From assembly GCA_028280405.1 (NCBI GenBank), contig JANQLW010000008.1, positions 1-36,027 on the forward strand: a stretch of DNA of 36,027 nucleotides, given 5' to 3'. Both the position numbers and the translations under genes were made by a program. Below the pieces are notes generated by a model. The model ran no database searches. It had not been told where the DNA came from and was given only the letters and a program-made list of their open reading frames with translations. This document shows, piece after piece, positions 23,797 to 34,051 of this stretch; position 1 is the first letter of the stretch; the number at the start of each line of letters is the position of its first letter. The DNA is from Bacteroidales bacterium. Lineage in GTDB: Bacteria; Bacteroidota; Bacteroidia; Bacteroidales; GCA-2711565.

Positions 23797-26596
23797 AATT
23801 TCCTAATTTAAAATTATATGTAAGTGAGAAAATTGGGGCGGCAAAAATTGATAATTTATACCCTTTTAATGCATTGTTTTCCCTATTAAAATAGACAGAA
23901 TAGGCATTTTTTCTACCAAGAACATTATATATGGAGAAGGTCCATGAGCCATGAGCTATTTTTTGTTTTTTTAAATTCCCCTCCATTGTAAATGAAAGGT
24001 CAAGCCTGTAGTAATCGGGTAGACGATATGCATTTCTTTCCGAGTAGTGTAATCTGATTCCTTCACCGAATTTATATATGGAAGATGGATAGGTGATTGG
24101 CCTGCCTGTTGAATAGACAAAGTTGGCAGACATTCTCCACCTTCTGGAAAAAATATAACTTCCTACAATATTTAAATTATGTGGTTTATCGTAGTTAGAT
24201 TTATATTTATTGCCATTGTTGATTCTGTTTTCTCCGAATTCATCATCTACCTTTATTTCTGAAAGCGAATATGTATAATTAATCCATCCTGAAAGCCTCC
24301 CTTTTGGTTTCTTCAACATCAATTCAATCCCATAGGCCTTCAAATCTCCCTGTAAAGTTATCTGTTCAAAATATGGTGTGGAAAATAAGTCTGCCCCATC
24401 TTTAATTTCAACCACATTTTCCGACTTTTTATAATAGGATTCTACAGAAAATTCAAATTTATGATCAAAAATATTCGAAAATAAGCCTATGGAGTATTGG
24501 TCTCCCCTGATTGGTTTTGAATTAGGATCAATTAGTTTCCATTTATAGTTTGGAGAAACGGAAATCGTATTTGACAATACATATAGGAATTGATGCATAC
24601 GGTTGTAGGATAGTTTCAGGGATAAGTTATCTTTTAACAGATAACGACCTGAAAATCGGAAATCAAGTCCCTTAAAGGTTTTAATGAATTCATTATCACC
24701 ATAAGTGATGGTTTCAATAATGTTTTCCTCTATTTTAGGTAGCCCCTCCTTATAAGTGTTTATTTGTTGTGGCCCCAGAGATGAAAATAGATTATATCTT
24801 AGTCCACCATAGAGTGATAATTTTTCTGAAACTTTCCATTCAGCTCCTATAAAAATGGCTGCTTCCAGGCCTTTTTCCTTCCCAAAATCAATTTGTTCCT
24901 GTGGATTTTCACTGGATAAGGGAATATAACTTCCTTTATTATTGTTATACAAAATTGAATTTGCTCCTATTGTGATAGCATTTTCCTTATCTAATTTAAA
25001 TTTTAATGTTGCTTTCAATTCGTTATGTTGAATCTTATTTGAGTTGCTATAAGATGTAAAAGCAGAAATTTTACTTTCTTCATAAAAATTGTAATGGCTG
25101 TGAACCAGACTGATATTCAATGAATTTTGTTTGAAGTAGTGAAACCAGTTTAGTGATGCACCGGTATTTTTATAATCCAGATCATTTTTGGTAGCTGCCA
25201 GGGTCATTTTATCTCTGCTGTGGTAAGCAAAAATGTTAATCAGGTTTTTGGGGTTTAACCGGAATGTAAAGCTCGTTAATGCATCCATGAAACGGGCCTT
25301 ACTGTTTTTAACCTTATCATTATTGGTCATCATATTTACAGCCCAATCTGAATAAGTTGAACGTAACCCTACTACAAAATTGCTTTTCCCTTTTTGTATT
25401 GGCCCTTCGGCTAAAACCCTGCCTGTAATAAATCCGATTCCTCCATTTGCAGTCACTCCATCTTCTCTGCCCTGCTTTGCCTTTATGTTGAAAATAGAAG
25501 AAATACGTCCGCCGTATTCGATCGGAATATTACTTTTATGTAAAGAAAATTCATCTATTGCATCTGAATTAAAAGCTGAAAAGAATCCGGAGGCATGTGA
25601 AGTATTATACACAGGGACACTGTTAATATAAAATATATTTTGATCCGTTGGACTACCTCTTACATTAAATCCGGCTGAGCCTTCGCCAACAGTTTGAACT
25701 CCCGGAAGTAAAAGGGCAACTTTTATAATATCTTTTTCTCCAAAAACCAAAGGGATATTTTTTACTGCTTTGGAACTTAGATTTTCAATCCCCATATTAA
25801 TTTCCTTAAGATTGTTTTTCTGAGCTCTGACCTCAAGACCTTCCAGCATAATTACCTTATCTTCTACCCATATTTCAATTTTCCCATCTGAAAGTAAATC
25901 TAGTTTTAGCTGCTTTTTATTAATATTCACACTGCTAATTTCCAAAATATGATTGCCTTTGTTTAATACCAGTGAAAATTCACCTTTGATATTTGTGACT
26001 ACACCTTTTTTCGTTTCTTTATCAATGATAGTTACATTATTGACAGCTTCTCCTGTTTTAGAATTTCGAACAGTCCCGTCAAGTTTTAGCCTGGACTTAT
26101 GTACACCTTTCTTTTTGGTACCGACAATGATTGTTTTTGCAATATAATCCCTGGAGGTTTTTATAAACTTGCTTTTTTCTTCTTTGTTCCGGTCAATAGT
26201 ATCTTGAATACTCTTTTGAGTTGATTGTTGCTGCTTAAAGAAATTTGAAGGTAATCCTGTAATTAGTTTCTGGCCTTTTGAAAGAAAAATGTTTCCCCTC
26301 TTATCTATAGAAACATGAATTTTGTACGCTTCAAGATTATAAACCAATAATTGGATTAATGTTTTAGTTTTTGGAGTTGTTTTTACTGTAAAATCAGGAA
26401 TGTCAGAATTATTAAAATAAAATTTTACGTTCAAATCCGACTCAGCCTTTTTTATAAATTGTTCCCACTTTAAGCCATTATAGGTATTAATATCATAATC
26501 ATTTGCTTGGCTGAAGATTTGAGAATTCAAAGCAAATATTATTAATGTTGCTATGAGTTTACTTTTTAATTGATTAGTTAGATATTCTTTCATCAC
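23786..26596 (-). CDS. TonB-dependent receptor with STN and carboxypeptidase-like domains
   Basis: A 936-aa outer membrane receptor that imports a substrate using TonB energy. After a signal peptide (1-30), residues 34-112 form a STN (secretin/TonB N-terminal) domain. Residues 168-255 hold a carboxypeptidase-regulatory-like domain (LDGTVRNSKTGEAVNNVTII). The plug at about 270-375 has PLVFGEKDIIKVALLLPGVQTVGEGSAGFNVRGS and NIFYINSVPVYN. The remainder is the barrel, ending in a terminal aromatic strand. STN domains often interact with anti-sigma factors, but none is encoded nearby. The substrate is unknown. It overlaps the upstream gene by 23 bp. Confidence 0.93.
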   Translation of the reverse strand: MMKEYLTNQLKSKLIATLIIFALNSQIFSQANDYDINTYNGLKWEQFIKKAESDLNVKFYFNNSDIPDFTVKTTPKTKTLIQLLVYNLEAYKIHVSIDKRGNIFLSKGQKLITGLPSNFFKQQQSTQKSIQDTIDRNKEEKSKFIKTSRDYIAKTIIVGTKKKGVHKSRLKLDGTVRNSKTGEAVNNVTIIDKETKKGVVTNIKGEFSLVLNKGNHILEISSVNINKKQLKLDLLSDGKIEIWVEDKVIMLEGLEVRAQKNNLKEINMGIENLSSKAVKNIPLVFGEKDIIKVALLLPGVQTVGEGSAGFNVRGSPTDQNIFYINSVPVYNTSHASGFFSAFNSDAIDEFSLHKSNIPIEYGGRISSIFNIKAKQGREDGVTANGGIGFITGRVLAEGPIQKGKSNFVVGLRSTYSDWAVNMMTNNDKVKNSKARFMDALTSFTFRLNPKNLINIFAYHSRDKMTLAATKNDLDYKNTGASLNWFHYFKQNSLNISLVHSHYNFYEESKISAFTSYSNSNKIQHNELKATLKFKLDKENAITIGANSILYNNNKGSYIPLSSENPQEQIDFGKEKGLEAAIFIGAEWKVSEKLSLYGGLRYNLFSSLGPQQINTYKEGLPKIEENIIETITYGDNEFIKTFKGLDFRFSGRYLLKDNLSLKLSYNRMHQFLYVLSNTISVSPNYKWKLIDPNSKPIRGDQYSIGLFSNIFDHKFEFSVESYYKKSENVVEIKDGADLFSTPYFEQITLQGDLKAYGIELMLKKPKGRLSGWINYTYSLSEIKVDDEFGENRINNGNKYKSNYDKPHNLNIVGSYIFSRRWRMSANFVYSTGRPITYPSSIYKFGEGIRLHYSERNAYRLPDYYRLDLSFTMEGNLKKQKIAHGSWTFSIYNVLGRKNAYSVYFNRENNALKGYKLSIFAAPIFSLTYNFKLGNYDN

Positions 26597-27293
26597 AAAA
26601 CTGAAGAAGGTTAATTAGTTGTTCCCTGTTTATTTTCTTAAAATTGATATTGTTTTGCCGTAAATATTGTTTAATCGCTTTTTTACGGCTTCCAAATTGT
26701 TTGAGGAGTGTCCCTTTGTTTTTTATTCTTATGAAACTTCCGTTTTTAAAAAGAGTATACAATTGCTCTTTATTTTTTGAGTATGTTCCTTTGGGGCTCA
26801 TGGCATCCCTGTCATTGTGAAATACTTTTGAATGCTTTTTATAAGCATTAAAGTTTCCTCTGTATATGACTTCATAAAAGCCCTTCTCGCATTTAACCGG
26901 CATATGTAATGCATTTATAAATAAATATGTATGAAGTCGGAGGGAATCAATAATCTTATTGTTTAAAAGTATTTGAACATTATTGGTTTTAAACTTTTGA
27001 TATAAAATGATTTCTTCTGTTACTAAATTATAATTTAATAGTAGATTTTTATATTCCAATGTGTTGATGAATACACTACCTTCTTTCCATGATTCACTTA
27101 AGAAATACGGATGATTGTTTGCTTCGGGGTGTTTGTGTTTATAAAATAAACCACTGACTAAGCGATCGTCCAGGCCATATGTTTTTTCAGCTTTTTCCCT
27201 GATTAAATATTCGCTTGTTGTATCTTCATGCTGCGAAAAAGAAGGTGTAGAGATTAATGTCAATAAAATAATTGGGAGGATTTTGTAGAGCAT
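26574..27293 (-). CDS. secreted protein leading the TonB receptor module
   Basis: A 239-aa protein of unknown function. Residues 1-20 are a signal peptide ending SFSQ. The N-terminal part has a conserved-looking stretch ESWKEGSVFINTLEYKNLLLNYNLVTEEIILYQ, and residues 150-239 are basic (KKAIKQYLRQ, KKINREQLINLL). No domain with a known function is evident. It ends inside the TonB receptor start, so the four genes from here to 20438 form a coupled operon. I expect a periplasmic or surface partner of the receptor, from position only. Confidence 0.65.
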   Translation of the reverse strand: MLYKILPIILLTLISTPSFSQHEDTTSEYLIREKAEKTYGLDDRLVSGLFYKHKHPEANNHPYFLSESWKEGSVFINTLEYKNLLLNYNLVTEEIILYQKFKTNNVQILLNNKIIDSLRLHTYLFINALHMPVKCEKGFYEVIYRGNFNAYKKHSKVFHNDRDAMSPKGTYSKNKEQLYTLFKNGSFIRIKNKGTLLKQFGSRKKAIKQYLRQNNINFKKINREQLINLLQFCDERISN

Positions 27294-27669
27294 GATTAAT
27301 GATAAATTTAAATTATTGAGTGTTAAAAATGGTTTAAACTAAAAAACCTTTTTTGATTAAAATTCTGGTATTTTTTGATACAAAAATGTAACTCGGTGAT
27401 GATCCCAAATACCTACCCAATAGATAGTATTACGTATAGCCCATTATGTTTTCCCTATTAAAATACCCTAAGGTAATTGATTCATATTCTTGTTGCCTTG
27501 CGGTGATACAATATATGAAAAATTATATATATATAATCGGCTGCTATGCCTAAAATATATATTATTGTTCTTTTTAAAGTCTAAACTGTATTATTTACAG
27601 ATCAAATCGGAAATATTTCCTCCAAAAGAGTAGGTTTTTGATTAGGAATCTTAAAGTCTTTTTATATTC
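27294..27669. other. intergenic region without genes
   Basis: A 376-bp AT-rich stretch between the LruC gene and the receptor module, both on the minus strand. No open frame of note. It must hold the promoter of the four-gene module, but I see no perfect TAnnTTTG box. It contains the 19-nt block 27447-27465, which is identical to part of the TonB receptor gene. Confidence 0.5.
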
Positions 27670-29886
27670 TTAATCGGGTTTACTATAAATATTTTCCGAT
27701 TCCCTGTATCCTGGTTTATCAAGATACCAGTCATTAAATAAACTACCGGAGGAGGTTGCCCATTCTTCAAATTTTAGATGGGTTGATAAAACATCAGCCT
27801 TTTCAATAGCATAATCCAAACTTGCAGGGATGATAATCGCCCAGGGTAAGTTATTATTTGTTACATAATACCTACCCTGACTTGGTATTGAATTATCGTG
27901 AGATATACCAAAAAATGAATCATCTACCTTATCAGTAGGCTTATTGTCAATCAAATGCACTTCTTTTCCTCTTTCCTGGTTTATATATATAAATGGATTA
28001 TATGGTTCATTCCCAAGTGACATTTCCGGATTACTGAAAGTAATAATGACGGTTAAAGTATCAGTCTCAACATATGGGCGTGTATATTCTGTATTTATAA
28101 TATTGGCACCATAAATGGTATTTATTGCATCATAGAAAATGACTACAGTTTCTCCATTGTGTCCGTTTTCAAAACCTTTGGCATTTATATCCAGGTTATT
28201 CTTTTGGTGCCTGTATCCTGTAACTTGTTCGCAATTTGCTGAAGAAGTTGGGAATGAAACACCAAATCCGTTATCTAATGTAGCACCTGCTGCACGAACA
28301 TGTGTTTTGGCTTCTATCTGTACAATTTTGTTTTGTGCATTCGTAATGATTTTGTACTGAATATCCAATACCAGATCGTTGAAGTCATAATCCCCTCTGC
28401 CTGGCCATAGGTCTTCAAAAGCAAGGGTAGCAAAATCGTCCTGATTTGGATAATAACTTACAAAAGCAAAATCAGCATTATCAGGAAACTCATCATCTAC
28501 ATCAGGAACATTGTCACCATCTGTATCAATCGTTCCGGTTCCTCCTTCTGATCCGGGATTACATCCACTTTCAGGAATGGTTGTTTCACAATATACCACA
28601 TTATTACTTATTTGAGCTTCATTAGTTTCTATAACACCATCGCTATCACACAAATCCATTTTATTAGAAACTTTTGAACCTGCATTCAAAATAGTAGTTT
28701 GCCTTATGTTAATTTTAGAATAACCGGTACCTCCTGATCTGATATCACCATCGCTGGTGAGATTTTTGGTTTCCGTCAAGGAACCATTGTAAGAAAAATA
28801 TCTCATATCATCAGATACTATCAGGTCATTTTCCACCTTCACATAACTATAGTTTCTAAATTGCTGATTAACTGTTAAGTCATTTTCTACCTGTAATTTG
28901 CAATAATTATAAAAGATAGATTTTGAGCTGAATGTAGCATCTCCGCTAACGTTTATGGTTCCATAATTCTTACATCTGCTTTTATCCAGATATGAAAAAT
29001 TGCCCGTAATGTTAATAATTCCCTCATTTTGAAATTTATCGGAATAACTAAGGTAATTCCCTCCAATACTTAATAATTCATAATTATAAAATCTTTGCCC
29101 TTTAAAAGTAGTTAAGTTGCCAACAATATCTAATTCTCCGAAATTATAGATATGTAAATGTTTTGTGGTAATTGTAAGATCTCCCGGAATCGTTAGTTTT
29201 CCGGTTTCACTAATATAAATCTTAACAGGTTTTTGATCTATAAGTGTAAACTCATTAATGCTTGCTTCTCCACAAATAACCAAGGTTGCCCTGTTTTGTA
29301 ATTCTAATTGCCCGGTAATGGTTAATGAAGATCCCGGAGCTACACAGTAATCATCCTTATCTAATAAAAGTGTTGTATGAATTCCGGAAATATTAACATC
29401 ACAATCAGAACCACAACCCGGATCGTCATATGTGGATTTAGTATTGGCCATACCATTTAACAGGGTGTTTGTATTGAATTCGTGGTTGATTGTTGTTCCA
29501 TTTACTTTTTTACCGACTAATTCATAGATTCCGTTGGCATTTTTATTTTCTATAAATATAGAATCAATTCTATCTGCAACAACAAAACTTACGCTGTAAT
29601 CATAGTTTTCATCGGTCATACCCTGTGCCAATAATTTCCCCCCTCTGCCGGGAGCTCCCTGATAAATTTTAAAAATATGAGGAGCCTCATTTACGATATG
29701 AGGAGTAACAGATAGATTTAAGGTCAGTTTTTGGCTGCTCTTGAATTTGAAATCTGAGGCAATACTTAAAGTTTCATAAGTATTTGTGTTGTTATTTCCA
29801 TTGCCTGGGTCGGGTTCAGGAAATTTGTTACAACCAATAATCATTGCCAAAGATAAAATTGCCAGCAAAAAATTTATTCTATTCAT
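27670..29886 (-). CDS. LruC-domain lipoprotein with beta-solenoid repeats
   Basis: A 738-aa lipoprotein. The lipobox IIGC places the lipid at Cys19. Residues 227-386 hold about seven repeats of roughly 20 residues with the pattern (N/K)Y-x-x-(L/I)-x-(I/V)-x-(G/N)-(N/D), e.g. NFGELDIVGNL, NYELLSIGGNY, NEGIINITGNF, NYGTINVSGDA, consistent with a beta-solenoid. An acidic calcium-type loop DTDGDNVPDVDDEFPD follows at 454-469. The LruC domain (DUF4842-like) covers about 478-735, with FEDLWPGRGDYDFNDLVLD. Its function is unknown. A surface or matrix protein is likely. It has its own upstream region. Confidence 0.85.
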   Translation of the reverse strand: MNRINFLLAILSLAMIIGCNKFPEPDPGNGNNNTNTYETLSIASDFKFKSSQKLTLNLSVTPHIVNEAPHIFKIYQGAPGRGGKLLAQGMTDENYDYSVSFVVADRIDSIFIENKNANGIYELVGKKVNGTTINHEFNTNTLLNGMANTKSTYDDPGCGSDCDVNISGIHTTLLLDKDDYCVAPGSSLTITGQLELQNRATLVICGEASINEFTLIDQKPVKIYISETGKLTIPGDLTITTKHLHIYNFGELDIVGNLTTFKGQRFYNYELLSIGGNYLSYSDKFQNEGIINITGNFSYLDKSRCKNYGTINVSGDATFSSKSIFYNYCKLQVENDLTVNQQFRNYSYVKVENDLIVSDDMRYFSYNGSLTETKNLTSDGDIRSGGTGYSKINIRQTTILNAGSKVSNKMDLCDSDGVIETNEAQISNNVVYCETTIPESGCNPGSEGGTGTIDTDGDNVPDVDDEFPDNADFAFVSYYPNQDDFATLAFEDLWPGRGDYDFNDLVLDIQYKIITNAQNKIVQIEAKTHVRAAGATLDNGFGVSFPTSSANCEQVTGYRHQKNNLDINAKGFENGHNGETVVIFYDAINTIYGANIINTEYTRPYVETDTLTVIITFSNPEMSLGNEPYNPFIYINQERGKEVHLIDNKPTDKVDDSFFGISHDNSIPSQGRYYVTNNNLPWAIIIPASLDYAIEKADVLSTHLKFEEWATSSGSLFNDWYLDKPGYRESENIYSKPD

Positions 29887-30432
29887 AACTACTCTTTTTA
29901 TTGATCGTTATATTATATATAAATAATTAAACATTTATGCCAGTTTTTGAAAAGTTTTTAATTTTCAGACTGTTATGCCTGAACCGGATTCATTGTTGTT
30001 CATAAAAAGAATTAGTTCCCCAAATACGGAGTCAATTGTTCTTATATAAGTAAAGATAAAAATAGCTTAATCAATTCTGAGAGTCAAATCCTAAAGTAAT
30101 TAACTGATAATTGTTAAACAATAATAAAAGTTTGGATTATCAATCAGTATCGTTGATAAAAGTATATAAATGAATTCATTAAAAACTTTTATGCTATAAA
30201 TTATGTTTCATTGGAAAATTTTGAATATAAGCATGGAACAATAAACCGTAGAAAAAATTATGTTCTAAAATATCAATATAAGTAAGTAGTACAAGGGCAT
30301 GATATTATTTGAATATCTATGTTAAAATATTAACAATAAAGCTAATATAAAAATTCTACTATCTTTATGATCCGAATAAAAAGTGTGTATTTAAAGTAAT
30401 TTTAATGCATACCGAATATTTTTTACTAGCCT
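29887..30432. other. intergenic region between divergent genes
   Basis: A 546-bp AT-rich gap between the LruC gene (leftward) and the carboxylase operon (rightward). It must carry promoters for both. An operator-like inverted repeat, TTATCAA (30137-30143) and TTGATAA (30153-30159), lies roughly 275 bp before accC. No reading frame, tRNA or strong hairpin is seen. Confidence 0.5.
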
Positions 30433-31941
30433 ATGATTAATAAAGTACTTATTGCAAATCGAGGAGAGATAGCTGTAAGGGTAATGCGTTCATGCCGGGA
30501 GTTAGGAATTAAATCGGTAGCCGTTTATTCTGAAGCTGATCGAAAATCCATGCATGTAAGATATGCTGATGAAGCATATTTTATAGGCCCGTCTCCATCC
30601 AATGAAAGTTATTTGGTTATAGATAAAATTATTGAGGTGGCAAAAAAATCCAAAGCTGATGCGATACATCCCGGCTATGGCTTTTTATCTGAAAACGCTG
30701 AGTTTTCGGATCGTTGTAAAAAAGAAGGCATCATTTTTATTGGCCCTTCAGCATATGCCATTAATACAATGGGTGATAAAATCACTGCCCGTCAAACGAT
30801 GTTAAAAGCCGGAGTTCCTGTAGTTCCCGGAACAACAGAAGCCTTGAAAGATACTAAAGAAGCCATTGAAGTAATTAATGAGATTGGGATCCCTGTTATG
30901 GTAAAAGCTTCTGCCGGAGGTGGAGGAAAAGGGATGAGGTTGGTAAAAGATACCTCAGAAATTGAAAGTGCTCTGAATGCTGCAAAATCAGAAGCCATGG
31001 CTGCCTTTGGCGATGATGCCATATATGTTGAAAAGTATATCGAATCTCCACATCATATAGAATTTCAAGTGTTGGCTGACCGACATGGAAATGTGATACA
31101 TCTTTTTGAAAGAGAATGTTCTGTTCAACGCCGTCACCAGAAAGTGATAGAAGAAACCCCTTCTCCATTAATGACTCCTAAGGTAAGGGAAGAAATGGGT
31201 AAACATGCAGTAGCTGCTGCTAAGGCGGTTGATTATGAAGGTGCCGGAACTATTGAATTTATTGTAGATGATGATTTAAATTATTATTTTCTGGAAATGA
31301 ATACCCGCTTGCAGGTGGAGCATCCCATTACCGAAAGGGTAGTGGGTGTGGATCTTGTAAAAGAGCAGATCAATATTGCTGACGGGAAAAAACTTAGATT
31401 GAAACAAGAGGAATTATATCAGAGTGGTCATGCCATCGAATGTCGGATTTATGCGGAAGACCCGGATAATAACTTTATGCCTAGTCCGGGAGTAATTAAA
31501 CATATTACTGAACCTTTAGGGCTGGGTGTCCGTCATGATGGATATGTATATGAAGGCTATGATATTCCAATGTTTTATGACCCGTTGATTTCCAAATTAA
31601 TTGTATGGGGTAATACCAGAGATGAAGCCATAGCCCGCTTAAAAAGAGCCCTCTATAATTATAAAATTACCGGAGTTAAAACTTCTATTAAATTTCTTGA
31701 AAGAATTTTAGATTGCTCTGAATTTGTTGGAGGTAACTACAATACTCATTTTATTGAAAAGAATTATGATTTCTTAATGAAGAAAAAGAAAAGTATCGGA
31801 GAATATGAAGATGTTGCGGTGATAACAGCCTTCGTTGATTATTTAGATAAAGTAGCTAAACTTCAACCTCAGAAACCAACCCAAAGTTTAGGGAATAACT
31901 GGAAAGACTTTGGACGAAAGAAAAATGTTTTAAGACTATAA
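30433..31941 (+). CDS. accC: biotin carboxylase subunit of an acyl-CoA carboxylase
   Basis: Carboxylates the biotin of the carrier protein using bicarbonate and ATP. The 502-aa protein has the N-terminal LIANRGEIAVRVMRSCRELGI, an ATP-grasp domain with KASAGGGGKGMR at about 157-168, the ExxCSxQRRHQKV loop near 230 and the catalytic EMNTRLQVEHPITE at about 287-300. The chain ends about 60 residues past the usual biotin carboxylase core. It is the first gene of a three-gene operon with 10- and 19-bp gaps. Partner identity points to propionyl-CoA carboxylase, although acetyl-CoA use cannot be excluded. Confidence 0.93.
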   Translation: MINKVLIANRGEIAVRVMRSCRELGIKSVAVYSEADRKSMHVRYADEAYFIGPSPSNESYLVIDKIIEVAKKSKADAIHPGYGFLSENAEFSDRCKKEGIIFIGPSAYAINTMGDKITARQTMLKAGVPVVPGTTEALKDTKEAIEVINEIGIPVMVKASAGGGGKGMRLVKDTSEIESALNAAKSEAMAAFGDDAIYVEKYIESPHHIEFQVLADRHGNVIHLFERECSVQRRHQKVIEETPSPLMTPKVREEMGKHAVAAAKAVDYEGAGTIEFIVDDDLNYYFLEMNTRLQVEHPITERVVGVDLVKEQINIADGKKLRLKQEELYQSGHAIECRIYAEDPDNNFMPSPGVIKHITEPLGLGVRHDGYVYEGYDIPMFYDPLISKLIVWGNTRDEAIARLKRALYNYKITGVKTSIKFLERILDCSEFVGGNYNTHFIEKNYDFLMKKKKSIGEYEDVAVITAFVDYLDKVAKLQPQKPTQSLGNNWKDFGRKKNVLRL

Positions 31942-31951
31942 TAATGCGCTT

Positions 31952-32458
31952 ATGTCATACGAAATAAATATAAACGACCAAACCAGAAAAATCGAGCTGC
32001 TGAACCGTGAAGGAAATAAGGTAAAAATAGCCCTTGATGGTAAAAAGTATGATGCCGATATTGTTATGGTTGAAAGAGGAGTTTATTCATTAATTATGGA
32101 TGGAATCTCTTATAATGTGGAGCTGTTTGAAAATGGTAGCTGTAAAAAGTATATCGTAAATACTTTGTATGAATCTTTTGATGTTGAAGTGGTAGATGCT
32201 GAAAGTAAATACCTGAAAAGCCGTAAGAAGGATGAAGGTGATGATGAAAACTTTATTTCAACACCAATGCCGGGTAAAGTTGTGAAAATTCCTGTAAAAG
32301 TAGGTGATAAAGTAAAAGCCGGAGATACGGTGGTTATTATTTCAGCTATGAAAATGGAAAGTGAATACAAGGTTAAAAAAGATAGGATCATAAAAGATAT
32401 TAAAGTGAAAGAAGGTGATACCGTTGACGGTCATCAACCCTTAATTTATATAGAATAA
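31952..32458 (+). CDS. biotin carboxyl carrier protein
   Basis: A 168-aa carrier that shuttles carboxybiotin between the two enzyme subunits. The C-terminal biotinyl domain (about 102-168) contains the biotin attachment motif AMKM with Lys134, preceded by [20 protein letters not shown] and followed by [15 protein letters not shown]. The N-terminal 95 residues form a separate beta-rich domain as in actinobacterial and Bacteroidota carriers. It is flanked by the two catalytic subunits of the same complex, confirming its role. Confidence 0.93.
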   Translation: MSYEININDQTRKIELLNREGNKVKIALDGKKYDADIVMVERGVYSLIMDGISYNVELFENGSCKKYIVNTLYESFDVEVVDAESKYLKSRKKDEGDDENFISTPMPGKVVKIPVKVGDKVKAGDTVVIISAMKMESEYKVKKDRIIKDIKVKEGDTVDGHQPLIYIE

Positions 32459-32477
32459 AGCATTAAAATTTAAGATT

Positions 32478-34016
32478 ATGTCATCATTACAAGAAAAATT
32501 CAAACAATTTGAAGAGCGTAATAAAATTGCAGAATTAGGAGGGGGTAAAGACAGGATTGATCGTCAGCATAAAGCAGGTAGGCTCACTGCCAGAGAACGC
32601 CTGGATTTCTTACTTGATAAGGATACTTTTGTAGAGCTGGACAAATTTGTAACTCATAAAGCCACAGATTTTGGAATGGAAAAAAACAAAATCTTAGGAG
32701 ATGGAGTTGTGACAGGTTATGGAAAAATAGATGGACGTCTGGTTTATGTATTTGCTCAGGATTTTACAGTTTTTGGAGGCACGCTTAGCAGGGCCAATGC
32801 CAATAAAATTATAAAAGTAATGGATTTGGCCATGAAGATGGGAGCTCCTGTTATTGGACTTAATGATTCGGGTGGAGCCCGTATTCAGGAAGGTGTGGAA
32901 AGTTTAGGTGGTTATGCTGATGTTTTCTACAGAAATGTAATGGCATCCGGTGTAATTCCTCAGATTTCTGCTATATTGGGCCCATGTGCGGGTGGAGCAG
33001 TGTATTCACCTGCCATGACAGATTTTATTATGATGGTTAAAGAATCTTCTTATATGTTTGTGACCGGGCCGGATGTTATTAAAACAGTTACACATGAAGA
33101 AGTGACTAAAGAAGAATTAGGGGGAGCAATGACTCATAATTCCAAGAGTGGCGTGGCACACTTTTTAGCTGATGACGATGAAAAAGCCATGATGATGTTG
33201 AGAGAACTATTTAGTTTTCTCCCCTCAAATAATATGGAGGAACCTCCTGTTAAACCATGTGCTGATGATATCCGAAGGGAAGATGAAAAGTTGAATGAAC
33301 TTATTCCTACGGATCCCAATAAACCTTACGATATGCACGATTTAATTAACAGTGTTGTCGATGAGCATAATTTTTTCGAAGTTCAGCCTCATTATGCAAA
33401 AAATATAATTATTGGATTTGCCAGGTTATGTGGGAAAACGGTTGGAATTGTAGCTAATCAACCTGCTCATTTAGCCGGTGTACTGGATATAGATTCTTCC
33501 TTAAAAGGCGCCCGCTTTGTTCGATTTTGCGATGCTTTCAATATTCCGATCATTACATTTGAAGACGTACCTGGCTTCTTGCCTGGTACAACTCAGGAAT
33601 TTGGAGGAATTATCAAACATGGTGCTAAATTGTTATATGCTTTCTCTGAAGCTACTGTTCCTAAAATTACGGTAATTACACGTAAAGCTTATGGTGGAGC
33701 TTATGATGTAATGTCCAGTAAACATATTGGAACGGATGTGAACTTTGCATATCCTACGGCAGAGATTGCGGTGATGGGAGCTGAAGGAGCTGTAAATATC
33801 ATTTTCAGAAATGCATTATCAGAAGAAGATAAGAAAAAGGCCGTAGAAGATTACAGAAATACTTTTGCCAGCCCTTATAAAGCTGCTGAGTTAGGCTACA
33901 TAGATGAAATTATATATCCTAAAGATACACGATATAAGTTAATTCAGGCATTGGAAATGACCAGCAATAAAAGCAAAGCAAATCCGCCTAAAAAACATGG
34001 AAATATTCCATTGTAA
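32478..34016 (+). CDS. acyl-CoA carboxylase beta (carboxyltransferase) subunit
   Basis: Transfers the carboxyl group between biotin and an acyl-CoA. At 512 aa it has the typical two crotonase-like halves: [18 protein letters not shown] at the start, [29 protein letters not shown] with an oxyanion-hole Gly-Gly in the N-terminal half, and [25 protein letters not shown] plus [12 protein letters not shown] in the second. Closest families by memory are PccB and the methylmalonyl-CoA decarboxylase alpha subunit MmdA; sequence alone cannot separate them. No membrane decarboxylase subunits are adjacent, and a biotin carboxylase is, which favours the carboxylase role (propionyl-CoA to methylmalonyl-CoA). 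Confidence 0.93.
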   Translation: MSSLQEKFKQFEERNKIAELGGGKDRIDRQHKAGRLTARERLDFLLDKDTFVELDKFVTHKATDFGMEKNKILGDGVVTGYGKIDGRLVYVFAQDFTVFGGTLSRANANKIIKVMDLAMKMGAPVIGLNDSGGARIQEGVESLGGYADVFYRNVMASGVIPQISAILGPCAGGAVYSPAMTDFIMMVKESSYMFVTGPDVIKTVTHEEVTKEELGGAMTHNSKSGVAHFLADDDEKAMMMLRELFSFLPSNNMEEPPVKPCADDIRREDEKLNELIPTDPNKPYDMHDLINSVVDEHNFFEVQPHYAKNIIIGFARLCGKTVGIVANQPAHLAGVLDIDSSLKGARFVRFCDAFNIPIITFEDVPGFLPGTTQEFGGIIKHGAKLLYAFSEATVPKITVITRKAYGGAYDVMSSKHIGTDVNFAYPTAEIAVMGAEGAVNIIFRNALSEEDKKKAVEDYRNTFASPYKAAELGYIDEIIYPKDTRYKLIQALEMTSNKSKANPPKKHGNIPL

Positions 34017-34051
34017 ATTTTTATTTGTTGTAAAGAAAGAGGATGTCAGAT

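Noticed and set aside
30131..30159. TTTG and TATCGTTG read as a promoter upstream of the carboxylase operon.
   Set aside because: The spacing of 13 bases is too short for the usual 17-20, and it lies far from the start codon; only the inverted repeat is kept as a note.
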